Shown here: piece after piece, positions 1 to 13,500 of the stretch
Numbering within the stretch: position 1 is the stretch's first letter
Layout of the letters: every line of letters begins with the position of its first letter
From: Cruorifilaria tuberocauda
Taxonomy: Eukaryota; Nematoda; Chromadorea; Rhabditida; Onchocercidae
Length of the DNA stretch: 64,000 nt
Direction: 5' to 3'
Assembly: GCA_013365365.1 (NCBI GenBank)
Contig: JABVXU010000209.1
Location: 1 to 64,000, forward strand
Notes under the pieces: model-generated
Databases searched by the model: none
Told to the model about the DNA's origin: nothing
The model's input: only the letters and a program-made list of their open reading frames with translations
Position numbers and translations under genes: made by a program

Positions 1-28
1 GTGTGTGTGTGTGTGTGTGTGTGTGTGT
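1..28. repeat. (GT)n microsatellite
   Basis: Uninterrupted GT dinucleotides run from the first base of the window, so the tract probably extends further to the left. Confidence 0.95.
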
Positions 29-1823
29 TCAAATACAGACATAAGTTATTCAATTTACTAAAGGTCGCTGACCGAGCTGACCTCTGCTCTTTAAATTATC
101 CAAAGGATAAGCCTTCCTCCTCTGATCAAAAAAATTTGGTATTATACGAATGGGTCATTTCCGCTGCAGTTTTTTGTAGATTTTTGATTCACTGATGACA
201 GAAGAAAGTAATATTCCATTTACATACTCAGTGCGTGCTTCTCGTTTGTCATACTTTTCGCGCTAACTGAAACTTCAAAATAAACAACGACACGCAGATA
301 TATTTCCAATAAAATAAAATGTAAGAAGTTTGATAGCAGTAGGCGAAAGCTGAATCCAACCATCTCTCTCTTCCTTTCCATCTCTCATTTTCTGGTTGTA
401 GCTAATGAAGAAAACTGTGAGTAAACTTAATAAAGAAATATTGATGATCTAAACAATAACTGAAAAAGGATCTAATCGCACGTAACACTCTTCAAACTAA
501 CGAAGGAAAATCAATTAGCGCGGTACTGCGAAATAACAGACAGATGGCACTGGCCATTGACTTATTTATTCATCCCAGTGGAACAGCAGATCTCGCTGAC
601 CGCTGACCTTGACAATCAATCCATCTCCTCTTGCTAGTCAACGGAGCATAAGCTTGGATTAAATATGCCGCCGAAACAGACAACAATACAAAAATGGCGC
701 TGAAAGACACCATTCGAAAGGGTCAGATCGCATGCAATATCCTGTTCGATTTGAAATGCTACTGAAAGCATTGATTGAGGATAGTGTAGGGTGTGGAGGG
801 ATAAATAAACAACCATTGGAGAGGATCAATGTTATTCAATGTCTCCTCATTTCACTGAAGACGAACGACCCTTTCTTGAACACATCCCTTCTTCTGCACT
901 CTTCACTTTTTTGTTGTATGCGAGATTTAGCTTGCTTCGCTACTCGTTACTGTTTCTTCCAGTTTAGCAACATTACCGGAGAGAAAGTTTGCAAGAAACC
1001 CTTCACAAGCAATCAATGACACATTTCTTCTTTCCACATGGATGCTAATCATTGATAAAACAGCTTACTGAATTAAAAAAAATGAACCAGAGCTAATCTA
1101 AATATGATTTCAATCTATCATGTATCACTTTCACAGAAAAAGAAAAACAATATTTTCAGCTTGAATCAGACATGAGCTGGAGAAAACAGCGCAAGATATG
1201 ACGAATTGATTTCCACATTAAATTATTGACTAGAAGTTTGGTCTGAGATAAACTGCAAAAGAAATGAATGGTATCCTCAAATAAAAGTCCAAAAAAAAAA
1301 CTTGAGAAGGGGAATTTGAATACCTTCAATAAGCTCCTCGTTTGCAACTCAGAAACCAGATCTGTTCCACGTTAATCAAATAATCGCTTTTGTACAATCC
1401 AACACATATTTGGGATGTTGGTTGAAGAAATCCTAACTAATATGTAAGGACGCGCAAATCAGTAAAAAATGAATTACGTACATGGTAAGAATGGATGTGA
1501 ATTAATCATTACTTGTGCAACTTTTTTTTTATATTTGGGAAATGAAAAGGGCAAAGTTATTCTGAAACATGAAATCTACGGGTAGAGAGAATGTTATGCT
1601 GATCATTATCCATCAATATTTATATCAAAATTAAATTTTTCTAGGATTAACTTGCAATTAGTCCATGTGAGGCGATCCAAAAATATTTGAAAAGTATAAT
1701 TTTGCAGTCCGACAATGGAAAAAGCAACTTCTGGATGGTTTATTGAATGAGTTTGTGCGCACGGCTGTATAAGGCTCAGTGTTGAGTGTGCTTTCAACGG
1801 GATACTTCCAACTCACTTTTAAA

Positions 1824-1857
1824 ATTTTAAAAAACTCAGCAATGAGTTTTTTAAAAT
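1824..1857. other. Perfect hairpin with GCAA loop
   Basis: Bases 1824-1838 and 1843-1857 are perfect reverse complements: a 15-bp stem of mostly A/T with an ACTCA/TGAGT core. The loop at 1839-1842 is GCAA, which fits the GNRA tetraloop class. No gene is recognised around it. What it does is unknown. Confidence 0.8.
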
Positions 1858-2246
1858 GTACTTTTATCAGTGACACAGCAATGGTTTATCGGCAAAACCT
1901 ATCACATAATTTTTTCGTAAATTTAACTGCTCAATATCTAATATCGGTCCATAATCACAAAGGTTTCACTGAACTGTCAGCTTTACACGTCCTGTTCATT
2001 TATTCATCGTTTCTTAACAAATGGTAGCTGGCTATTCCTCCTCCTGACTTCCCCTGCGACCGATATCAACTTCAACAGTGTTAAGCCAAGATTCAAAAAG
2101 TAGCTAAACTAGAAACTTATGTAGAAACGTAAAAGGATGAAGTAGAAGCATGAGCTGTACCAAAAATTTCGGCCATACACAACGGAAGAAACATTTTCCA
2201 ATACCACAAATTTCGTGCGTTATAATATCCAGTCTGTTATTGTAAA

Positions 2247-2284
2247 AATATGTATGAAATATGTATGAAAATATGTATGAAAAC
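2247..2284. repeat. Short tandem repeat, unit about 12 bp
   Basis: Three imperfect copies of a unit close to ATATGTATGAAA stand in tandem in intergenic DNA. Confidence 0.8.
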
Positions 2285-3412
2285 CTAATTGGTATCAGGT
2301 CGCTCCAGTAACAAACAGACTGTTCTTTCCATTGCTCAGTAAAAGTATAAATACTGTAACTTTATTAACACTTCACCTATTTCAATAACAAATTATATAT
2401 ACTAAGCTTACAAAAGAACACATTAATGAAAGCTAAACGTGAAAATTACACTTACCTGAAGATGAGAAAATGCATCGAGATAAAGAAATTTTTAGCCTCA
2501 TAAAGACATATAATAAACATTAAGCGATAACTTCTGTCGGTAATTTCGAAGGACTTACGGCAGATTTCAATGAATCATGAAATTTAACTGTGAAACACGA
2601 CCGATGAAAATGGAAACACCAAAAACTTATTGAGTAGCAAATAATTACCACTGCATGGCTCACTGGTCTTTCTTTTCACAAATAATTTACAATCATTATT
2701 CTCATAAAAGGTAAGGAAATGAGAAAAGAGTAAAGTTTGCCCCACTTTTTTTGTAATTGATTTTTATTTCCTTCAAATTCATAAAAACCAAGGTAAAACA
2801 AGAAAGTAGTCATTAAAGTTACTAATGAGGAATTGAACTATATAAAACATAAGCAATTATGATAAAAAAGTACAGTGTGAGCTTAAAGGTAGTAAAAGTA
2901 AAAGTGTGATAGAATAGTTAAGAGAAAAGGAGTGAATAAAATGGTCCCTTGGATTGATCTGATATGACAATAAATGCAAACAAAAGAGGTTTGCTAAGAG
3001 TGAAAGAGGAAAGGCATAAGGTGTTTCGCCAATAATGACGACATCTCCGCACAAGATGACCATAAATATAAGATGGAACTGAAGATGTCATGAACCCTAG
3101 ACTGATAACCTGCTTTATCCTCCCCTCCTCTCTCTCTCTAGCTCTCCCCTTCTCCGACCAAAATTCACTGGAATAAAGCATCCAAAATCAATCTATCCCA
3201 CATCCCAACCAATACCATCATCACTGCGCTACGCATCCCGTCAGACAAACAATGAATAAACGCTATTTCATGCATGTCTATATCTCCTCCATGTACATCT
3301 ATGACATTCACTCCATCCCTGCTCCTCATAATTTCCAATTAATCACATGAATCGAATGTCACCAGTTGGCTCCTGTCTGCCAACGAAGGTCGATAGTGTG
3401 GAAGGGAGGAGA

Positions 3413-3450
3413 CGTCGCATCGCATCGCATCGTATCGCATCGCGTCGCAT
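3413..3450. repeat. Pentanucleotide repeat (CATCG)n
   Basis: About seven tandem copies of a CATCG unit with two variants (TATCG, CGTCG) form a small GC-richer island in AT-rich DNA. Confidence 0.85.
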
Positions 3451-5906
3451 CCCCTCCAATTGAATCGCATCCATACTGAAAAAGCTGCATGTACTGCTTA
3501 TTATCATCATTCGTTGAAACATACTGAGATTATCAACAGACATAGAAAGGAATTAGGTGCACATTACTATTTCAAGCAATATGATTGCATATAACCGTAA
3601 TAAGAAGAGAAGAGGGAAAATTCAAATATGAATTTGACGAAGGTTATGGTTAAGCATAGTGTTGTTATCCCTCCAAAAGTAATAGTGATCAAGACGGAGG
3701 TTAAAAATCACCATCATTCACATCATCATTCAAATCGTATAATTTTTATCAATAAGTTAACGCAAAATTATGTAATCGGTACAGCTTACGGTATGGAAGG
3801 GATAGATGAAATTTGAAGTTTGAAAACTTGATCAAATATGATCAATAATAATAATATTGTTAACGGCTTCTCTTTACTATAATTTCTTTTCTACTAATTT
3901 GTATTTTGCCTTACTATAATTTCTTTTTATTTAATAAATTTTTTTTCTTTAAATGAAATCAGATATGCCTTTAGCAAGTGAAAAATATCAGGATATTATT
4001 GTACGAATTTTATGAACCCTTTTTTTACTTATAAATATTGGGAGAAATGATGGAGTAAATTGTAAATGTTGAGCAGAAATGGATATCCCTGCTCGGATAA
4101 TATCGTGCTATAAATAAAATACCACCACATCAACCACTTGACCTTTTACCCGACAGGAAGCAGAATAGAATTGGCAAAATAATAGGTTATTATTTGTGTG
4201 TAGCCCGTTCTAGCAACATATTTCATTTAATAACTACGGAATACATATGCGTTTCCCTGCTCAAATCAATAGTTCGTTACGGTCATCTGTCACTCAACAG
4301 AGGTCACCCTCGAATTGCTTCTTGGGGGAAAATATTGTTTACATCATTTTGAATTTTCTTTCTGTTTATTTACTTGAGCCAGAAAATGGCATTCACAACT
4401 ATTAATTTCAATTTGAAATTGGAGAGAAACAAAGAGAGAGAGAGGAAGAGGGGAAAAGAAAGTTATATGAACAAGTTCTAATTAGGAGAGGACTAACGGT
4501 GCTTTAATTTTACTTTTTTATCTTCCTTTTTTTTCATTTTAACTTCTACCACTGAAAAATATGAAAAAAATCGACCAAATTATAAGTGTGATAAATCGAT
4601 ATCTAAAAGCTTTATTCATTTATTCACAATAAAGTGGGATTTTCTTATCAGTTAATGGGGTATATGTTGCTGTTCAGGTAACACTTCATTTCTGCGCTAT
4701 AATGTAATTATATTATGTCTTTAAATATTCCTTAATTTGATAAGTTCTAAAAGATTCCTTAGACATAAAGGCAGGACAACGACACAAAATGATGACGAGG
4801 TATAAGCTTAAGAAAATTAGATATCTACAGAATCATCTCTACAAAGAACCAGTATTCAGCTGTGCTATACTGTGCAATGTGCAACAAACGATCGCTGCTC
4901 TATCTACCTATCTATACATATATATGTTACAACATGTTATCACCACAATCTTTTGCAGCTAACTTTTAGAAAGAGTTCGATAAAGAGAAAATCAGAATCT
5001 TATTTTGAACCTTAAATCAGTTCTTACCGAATTTGCTATTAAGTGAGTTTGATTGCTCAGAATTGTTTTTGCCATCGTTGTTATGCCAATTTTTGGAAAT
5101 TATACTTCTAATAATGATGTATAGTAATTTCGCTTTCATTGTTGTATTTTTTTTCTAGTCATCTTAGCTTTCGATCTATGTATATTTTTACATAAAATTC
5201 AAATCATTGAATAAATTGTTCAGCAACGAAATATTTTATAAATATTTAAGTAGCCTGTCATCTACGGAATATTTTAAAAAAAGCTAAGAAGATGAAGAAA
5301 GGATAAACTTTTGGGAAGAGAACGACTTAAATGGTATCAAAAAGTACTTTTATAAATTAACTTAAAAAAGGATCTTGGAGTGATTTTTGCGGCTGATGAT
5401 TTTCTTGCAAAAATTGTGTTTCCCAAAAATCAGCATGGCAACGACAACAAAAACAATTTCGGGCAATCAAAATCATCCAAAATAATCTCAGCAGTAATTC
5501 ATCTAAGACTCAAAATAAGATTCAAATTATCCTTTAAATTGTCCCATACTCTTTTTTAAGATTATCTGCAAAAGACTGTGATGATGACATTTTTATACCA
5601 AATACCAATTTAAATAAATCGTTTCTTAAACATACATATTTTGCATGACTTTTGCGTTTACATCTGCCTATCATATTTGTTTCACTTGACCTTGCCTTTT
5701 TTTGTCAGTTCATTTTCTTCTTTTAATCAACAGGTCACATATCAATCCAATAACTTTGCTCCTGCAGAAATACAGTCCAAAATTTGCTTTATTATTAGCG
5801 GTTCAGTTATAAAAATTTTCTTCATAATAATTTGAAATACATTTTCAAGAATTTATTAAAGTTTGCAGAAAATCGATAAAATGCTGGATTCTTTACATTA
5901 CGATAA

Positions 5907-8214
5907 TTAATGATTTACTGAATTAGGCACAGTTGTTGTTGATAACGGTTCTGGGAATGGTGGAGGCAGTACGACTGGTGGATGAATAAGAAGCGGCGAA
6001 TTAAGATTGTAACGTGATGATTTCCGATTACTTGGCTGATTGGAATACACAATAGCGCAAATAGATCCTTTCTGAAGTGTTTCAGGCGGTGATGAATCAA
6101 GCGCCATTACAACTTGAATGCGTCTTACTGTAACACGCATATTAATTAATTAATTGCTCTACCATTAACAAATATTTTAATAATTATTTCCTTATCATGA
6201 AAATTAGAAATATTAAACTATTCTTAAGCTATATGTATGTGAATGGGCGAAACAGTAAAGTTATTTCGTATAAATTTATAAAATTAAATCTTGCCTATTC
6301 TTCGCTATAGCATTTTTAATGAGAATTTTGTTAAGATAACGAAAAAACAAACATTGTGCTTCAAGACCTGGTACGATTTTCATCTTATCAAGTGCAGTTG
6401 GAAAGCGCCGAAAATAAAGAAATGCATGACAACAGGCACACATTTGCAGCGGTAGAAAGGATAATGAAGTAAAGAAGAATGAATACCCTGTGAAAATCAT
6501 AAAATCAACAATTAAAACTTTCCCATTATTTATTAAAATTTGAATAAAATATAAGCGAAGAAAAAACTGATTACCGTATACAAAACTAAATTTAGATGGT
6601 TCACCGGCTGCATTCGGTTTCATTCGTGGCGCTAACTCATCGTCAACAACGCAAACGAACTGTAGGACACCAACCAGCACAACAAGACCTTTAAATATTT
6701 TAGTTTCAATTTAAAATTAACACATACATTAGAAATGATTTATTTCATTAGAAGATAGGATCGGTTTACCTCCAAAAATGTACATTATTGCTGCGAGAAG
6801 TGTTTTTGAGCTACGTTTTATATGACCAATGAGACCGAAATAAAATGCGATATAACAGATGATGACGCCAATAATATGCATTGAGGTAGGCAGTGCAAGC
6901 CGGCCTAAAATTATCCTATCCAAGAATTTCTTCCTAAAATGATAACGTTGAAAGATATAAACGATTTAATATTATTTGATTGGAATCATACATGTACTAT
7001 TTCGTCAATATTATACCTTCAATAGCGAGAGTTGCAGAACTAAATTCTGTTAAATCTTCACCAGTGAGGATTGGATTCCAGTAACATTGATATGCCGCTT
7101 CGTCACCTAAAAATGACCAGACAAAAGCTAGCAAATAATGGATATATTATAACATTTGAAAAATTACCTTTGGTAGTAGATAACCAAGCAAAATTATGAT
7201 AATATCAACGTAAAGATTTAGGGATTTCCAGTAAAATTGAATGCTATGCGGAACGTAAAATGGTTTGCATGAAAATGGATATAATTTTTAAGTGTCTTTT
7301 ATTGTTGTCAGATATCGTGAAAGTATAAAACTGAAGAATGATAAAGGAAAACAATTCATTACGACCATATCGCATTACCATTGTTATAGGAAAGCGGTTT
7401 GATTGAATTTTTTCAATACTAAACGAAAAAAAAGAATTCGATCCTACTTGATAAGTATGATCGAATATCTTCAGTAGCCTCTCCTTTATGCTCACGACAC
7501 ATTACAAAATAACCTGCATTGTAGAGAAATATGGTGTCCTGAAAATAATAAAAGATTGATAATTCGTTGAAATTATATTTTGAATAAATTGTAAGGCTTA
7601 TGGTAAGACAAAAAAATCTTGATAGAAATGAAAATTAAATTTAAGCGCTATGTTGTTTGGAATCAGCCTGAAAGTTCCCAGCAATGGCATACACACCATC
7701 TGATCGCCGTTTTCATTTGTTTTATTATATGGTCGAGGTTCAGTAATGTAAACCCATCCATTTGTTGCCAGTGGTATTGATTGTAGGGCGCTGACGAAAA
7801 GTCCAAGAAATGAACTAAAAGTCCATAACAGTGGATCTGTACATCGTGCTGCGATCAAAACCTGAATAACAGCTAATTAATCTTATTACTGTTACCACAG
7901 TATCTTACTTGCTTATTTCCTTTTGACATATTCGAAAGGGCCCAAATAAGTTGTACTAAAATGAAACTTATACTAATAACATATTGAGAAAACGATCAAA
8001 CTTTCATCATGATAGTAAATTCTATGCAAACAGTACATTATATAAATAATCAGCGAGTGATCTTCGACGAAACTTTATATGGTCGTTATAAAAATTTAAT
8101 AGAACGCAAACCTACTTGTGAAACACGTTTCGAAAATCTTTGCCGTCCGTGAACAGCTGATCGTTGCGAGAAGCCAACATCGTCCAGAAATGCGCTTCTT
8201 CGAGCATGTTTCAT
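5907..8214 (-). CDS. Stargazin/voltage-gated calcium channel gamma-like (TARP) protein
   Basis: Eight exons: 8214-8116, 7861-7697, 7538-7448, 7106-7017, 6904-6770, 6688-6575, 6487 to 6353 or 6368, and 6127-5907. Phases agree throughout and give about 345-350 residues. The claudin-fold layout is visible: a first TM (FLGLFVSALQSIPLATNGW), an extracellular loop, TM2 and TM3, then a GEPSKFSFVYGYSFFFTSLS stretch before TM4, followed by a Pro-rich cytoplasmic tail. The GEP...YGxSF motif at the TM3-TM4 turn is characteristic of the stargazin/CACNG family and its invertebrate members (STG-1/STG-2 in C. elegans). Such proteins are auxiliary subunits of AMPA-type glutamate receptors or calcium channels in the plasma membrane. 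The start ATG at 8214 is the first Met in the first exon and could be preceded by another exon. The donor of exon 7 is ambiguous between two phase-compatible GT sites. The acceptor at 6688 is AAG. Confidence 0.88.
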
Positions 8215-10500
8215 ATGTCTAAATATCGGAATTATTTTAAAAATCATGCAATAAATATAATCAACCATGTTCGCAACCTCTAACACTGTACTTCTGATCA
8301 TTTTGAACTTTGCTATCACAATGAAAGGAAAGATTAGTAACTATGCATGCATGAATTACTAGAAGTAGTCAACTAACATTGTCAAATAGGTCGAGTGTGA
8401 TCGATGAAAACATTCAATCTGTTGACGATTTAAATACGCAATCATTAATGATATCATCTCAAGAATGATGATTATATTCTGAGTTGAGAACATATCAAAC
8501 GATATCGAAAGAGATTCAAGATCATTTATCAATTCTATCTTCTATATATTATATTATGCCAAAATTAGCTTGAATAGGGATTTCTAGAAGAAGCACATTA
8601 GTTCAAATGAAAAACTGTGAAAATATTGGAAAAAAAGGAAAAGTTTTACATCTATATACAATTCCAATGAGTATTATGGAGTCAAGGAAAGGAGAAAGAA
8701 GGAAGATAAGAAAGAAGAAGGGATTTTCTAGTAAATGACTTGAAGCCTAACGAGTATAAGTTAGAGAATAGTCTTTGATGATAAAATTTCCAGCAGCAAA
8801 TGTAGATGCAGAGAAAGTAAGTAAGTATCTGCTTCATTGCTCCAAGTGAAATCTTACTCTTGACATACTTTTAGGAACGTGCAATGTAAATTAGAAAAAT
8901 ATGAAATGGAAGGGAGACTAGAAAATGAAATTGCTGAGGAAGGGAATGTACACATTAATTACAGCACCATTCACTTCCATCTATTTGTGCCTTAAAAAGG
9001 CTTCCATAAGTTCTGTTTGGAGTCCACGATTTCAGTAATTTAATGATAAACTTTAATAATCAATCATAATATTAAACTAGTAGTGAAGAAGATAAAAAGC
9101 GATATCGCAAAGAAATTGAACAATTTTTTTTGCTGTATAGCTAAAAAAAATAATGCTAATATTGATAGAGATATATTTACCATCCATTCAATTGATTCAT
9201 GGAATATTTTCCATTACGTATACCAATTACAAAACAATATCGAATTGCTATCGACACTTTAGCGCACACCAACCGTGTCGATGAAGATTGAATATTTAAT
9301 AATTACGAATTAGAGAAATTTCAAGGATTTAGATCTTGAATAAGTATTTTGCTTTGGAGATAGACAAATTTGTATCGAAATATCTTAGAAAAACTTCTGA
9401 ATTTTGGAATAGATCTGAAGAGTATATTTGTTATTAAGCATAAATCTAGTCTTCATGAATAACAGCAACATTATTAGCAGAAAAAGATAGAAGTAATCAC
9501 TTGAAAAACTGATAGGCAGAAATGTCCAGTGATATCGCATACAACATACACGGAACAACTAACATTCATTTTAATAAAAGCTTGTTGTGCTTTTTGGGGA
9601 AGGATATTAGATGTGAATGTATGTTTGATAAGCTTTTACATGCCTCTGCTGTCATCAGCTCATTGGCATGTTATTCTTGAAAAGTCGATTTCCTGGAGGC
9701 AATTCGATCTAATATAAGAATCATAGAGGCGATACTTGAGAAATTGCACATGCATTTTTCAGAGAATATCCTTATCAAAATGAACAATGTATAAATTCCA
9801 TCACTCCAACTTCGATATATTTTATCAATTAAACATTAAATGTCCAATTAGAGTCAATTAAGTTTTAATTTTGCAAATGAAAAATTTGCCATTCGATACA
9901 TGTTAACACAAAGGATATTAGAGGGAAAATTTGGCGATATCTATAATATAAAAAATCTTTGTAATTTTCACTGATCTATCCATTCAACATTATTCTTTGA
10001 TGTATGTAAATATTACTAAAGTTTACAAGCTATTTTTATATAATTGCTGAAAGAAAAGCATTAAAAAAACAAAATCTTGTTCGGACTTTGTTTAGTTACA
10101 TTTTTCGTATGATTCAGATCTATATTTTTCTGCAGCAAAAAAGCAAAATGAATAAAGACAAAAGGCGTACGATTCGATAGATACTGATTGCACGATCAAT
10201 TAATTTTAAAATATTGAAATTTTTCGTTTCCGTATTTTTATCTCAGAAAATAAACAAAATTGAATGAAAAAGCCATAAAAAAAGTATTTTATACAATTCA
10301 TTGCTTTTTCTTTACAATAAATGTGTAACATTTCAGCATAAGAATTCTATCTTTTCGAAAATGCTATTTCTAGAGAACGATAAGTTGTGATATTTTGCCT
10401 TCTACAGACAAAATGCCTTCTTTTTTTGAAGCAAAAATTGCTTACAAAAAGCCTTTTCCTCTGAAATAGTATTATTTCTTCAAAGTTTAAGCGTGGAAAA
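8215..10500. other. Intergenic, between divergent genes
   Basis: No supported gene. The stretch separates the 5' ends of the leftward stargazin-like gene and the rightward lectin gene and so should contain both promoters. It holds one copy of the dispersed repeat at 9373-9474. Confidence 0.6.
9373..9474 (+). repeat. Dispersed repeat, copy A (~100 bp)
   Basis: This stretch matches 10585-10685 in the same orientation with roughly 85-90% identity by eye. The shared part begins TATCGAAATATCTTAG and ends in CTTCATGAATA followed by a CAGCA-rich run. No terminal inverted repeats were seen. Confidence 0.85.
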
Positions 10501-13500
10501 ATGAATTCGCTAATACTATTGTTACTGTTTATCAATTCGACTGCTTGCACACGTAAGTTCTGCTTGGTTGATTACCTTAACCAATATCGAAATATCTTAG
10601 AAAAACTTCTGAATTTTGAATTAGAGCTGGAGAGTTCATTTGTTATTGAGTTAAATCTAGTCTTCATGAATAGCAGCAGCATTATCCATTTAAACATTCT
10701 TAAAATGTATGCAAGAAATCCACAGATGTCAAAAAAAAGACAAATTTCACGTTTTTTTTGTTCATTGAGACTCTTGTGAAATTTCAAAAAAACTATGACA
10801 TACGTTCAATATCAAGATATTCTGCTGTTTTGGATATTTGTTGTACTTTTATTTTTTTTTACATATTTTAAATATGTTATCGCTTAGAAGCAATTATTCT
10901 GCTGCATTAATAAGCAGTTACAGGACAGGGCAAATTTCATGATTTTTTAAAATATATATGTAATTTCGGTTGAAACTATCATCAAGGTATTCATATTCTG
11001 ATAAAATTTATGATGAAAAAAATAGATAAAAACGAAAGGCATCATCTCGATAATCATTAATGATAAAATATCACTACAAAAACTTTGGTATCCAAGAATT
11101 AAATGAATAAGTTGTATGTAACAAAGGAATTAGAATATCGGGGCAAATAACAAATGAAAGGTAAAAGTGCACGTCGCAGAAGCTTTAGCCAGAATCTGTG
11201 TAGAACTTTTGGATTTTCCATTGGTTTCAAATCAGCTATCACCTTTACTAATCGATTTTCACCGCTGCAATTGCGCATCACGAAAATTATAAAGAAAGAA
11301 CGCAATATAATTCTAATGGATAAAACTTATCGAATCACAAGTTTCTCATTATTGCAACTTCTAGTGATATAAAATAAGTATCACTGTTTCAAAAAGACAT
11401 GGTTTATCATCCTTTTCAATCAAGTAATGAGTGATTATTTTTCTAAGCTACAAATTGAAATTTGCTGATGAAGTAGTCAATCAGACCAAAAAAAGTAACT
11501 CTCATCGTCAAAACCTAATGGATGAATCCTTTTCTTAATGAAAAAAAAACTGTAATCCAAATTGAGCCTTAAAGTAGTATAAGAATATACAGATTTTACA
11601 AAAATTTCTGAAAGTATACAAAGTTAGCGTACTTAAAAGTTAACATCGAAAGAATGAAATATCAATATTTTCCATTGCAAATTTTCCAATTTACTTTCAA
11701 TTTACCCATCAAAAGTCTCTTCAGGTCGAAAAATTATCAAATCAGGAAGTGAAAATCTGCAATCAAAAGTTGTGAATGAGACAGGTACTTCTCTAATCGT
11801 TTTTGACAATGAGAGTTTTTTCAGTCTGGCTGATTTTAGAGCTTTATAGTTTTTCAGCCTGCAATTATCACACTTGCTTAAATGATCGAAAAGTTTTTCT
11901 AACGGTGAAACAATCGCCACTTCAGATAATGAATATTGCTCTCAATCCACCATTAAATATTTTTATCAGCGATAGTGATGGTAAGGCATGAAATTATTAT
12001 CAAATATGAAAATAAAATCTTATTTAATAATGCAACGTCCTGAAAAAGGAAATATCATTTTGAATGAGCTTTTCGATTTTTCGTAAATATTTCGATTTAT
12101 TCTTAAATATTATAATAATTGTAATTTATATGAAAAGTATTATTAATACTTTTGTCAACAGAATGCAAGAATAATCGAGAATGTGCGGATGGAGAATTTT
12201 GTCGGAATGGTTATTGCTTTCCGCGTGGTAATTTCGGTGAGAATTTTTTGTACTGATGTTGTACGACATAAGAACTTCTATGTCGATTCTTGTGACAGAT
12301 GAGCATTTTGGATTTTTCACAGCAATATTTCAGCAAACTGATTAGCATCTTCAAACTTTCCAAAAAGCAATTGTTTGTTGAGGTAACTGCATAATGCTGA
12401 AATTACTTGCAAATATTTTTAGGTGATTTTTGTTTAATAGACGAACATTGTTCCGCAGGACTGATGTGTTCAAAATTAATTGAATCAAAAGATGGCTTAT
12501 GCATTACTCGCATCAATTCAGTTCCTCTCCTCATAAAAAACAATACCAGAAACATCACTTCTCCAACTGACAAACCAGAGATATATTTCCTAACTGATAA
12601 CGGAGTGATTAAAACTAATACCCCAATGGAGACTGAACTGGCAAGCATTTTGACACAAAGGGATGAAGATGATATTAACAACAAAACAACAATCAAGTTT
12701 CCTTCAAAATTTGTGGCAGAGACTATCTCTCCTGAAAAAACCAACACGACAGATTTTCCACCCTCCATAAAAGAAACAAATATCTTTACTGCGGAATCCC
12801 CTTCATTCTCTACTACAAAGACCGATATTACTAGCAAAATAACGTCGAAAATTTCTCCTACAACAGAAATTACCACTCCTTCACCTCTTTTGACAGAAAT
12901 TACTTCTGAGAACACATTGTTAACACTTCCTCCATTTCGTGTGATAGAAATTGCAACGAAGGATGCATCATCGACTTTATCTTCCGTGACAATCACCAGT
13001 CAGGATACAATATCTACAATGTCTCCTTCATCTCACTTGACAGAAATTAGCTTTGAGGATAGATTATCATCGACTTCATCTTCTGCATCAGAAGATAGCA
13101 TTGGAGACGTAATGGAGTTTTCGACCCTTGCATCTGAAAGCAATACTGAAAGCAAAACCAGAAAGGAATTTGCTTTCACCGTTACGGTTGGATATAACAA
13201 TGTAAGTGAAATCGAAAAAGAAGCCTCCACGATTTTCGCAAGCAAATCTAGTATTCTTGAGTTAAATACAGCGACTAACTCACCCAAGGAAATTATTTCT
13301 GACATCGAAAGCAGTTCAACGAACTATTCCAAAATTGTCGATATGAAAAGCTTGCATCCACCGGATTCTGCAACTGATTTACCAACAATTGATTTACAAA
13401 CCTTAACGGCCGTTCGAAATCATTTAACATCGCAATCACTATGTAAATTTATCAATAACATTTAAAAACAATTTAATAAATCCAATAAAACATATGAAAA

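Larger units (their letters stand above)
29..5906. other. Intergenic region, no gene recognised
   Basis: Only short open frames without recognisable domains or consistent splice structure are present on either strand. The stretch is AT-rich with homopolymers and small tandem repeats. It lies downstream of the stargazin-like gene, which is transcribed leftward and ends at 5907, so its 3' UTR should begin here. It could also hold introns or UTR of a gene to the left of the window. Confidence 0.6.

Noticed and set aside
10553..10779. Read-through of the lectin signal-peptide exon into a 92-residue frame
   Set aside because: A strong GTAAGT donor ends the exon, and the following stretch is the dispersed repeat also found upstream.
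12403..12996. 197-residue minus-strand open frame
   Set aside because: It lies antisense to the Thr/Ser-rich exon of the lectin gene. Its Val/Ser-rich composition mirrors that exon, and it has no domain of its own.
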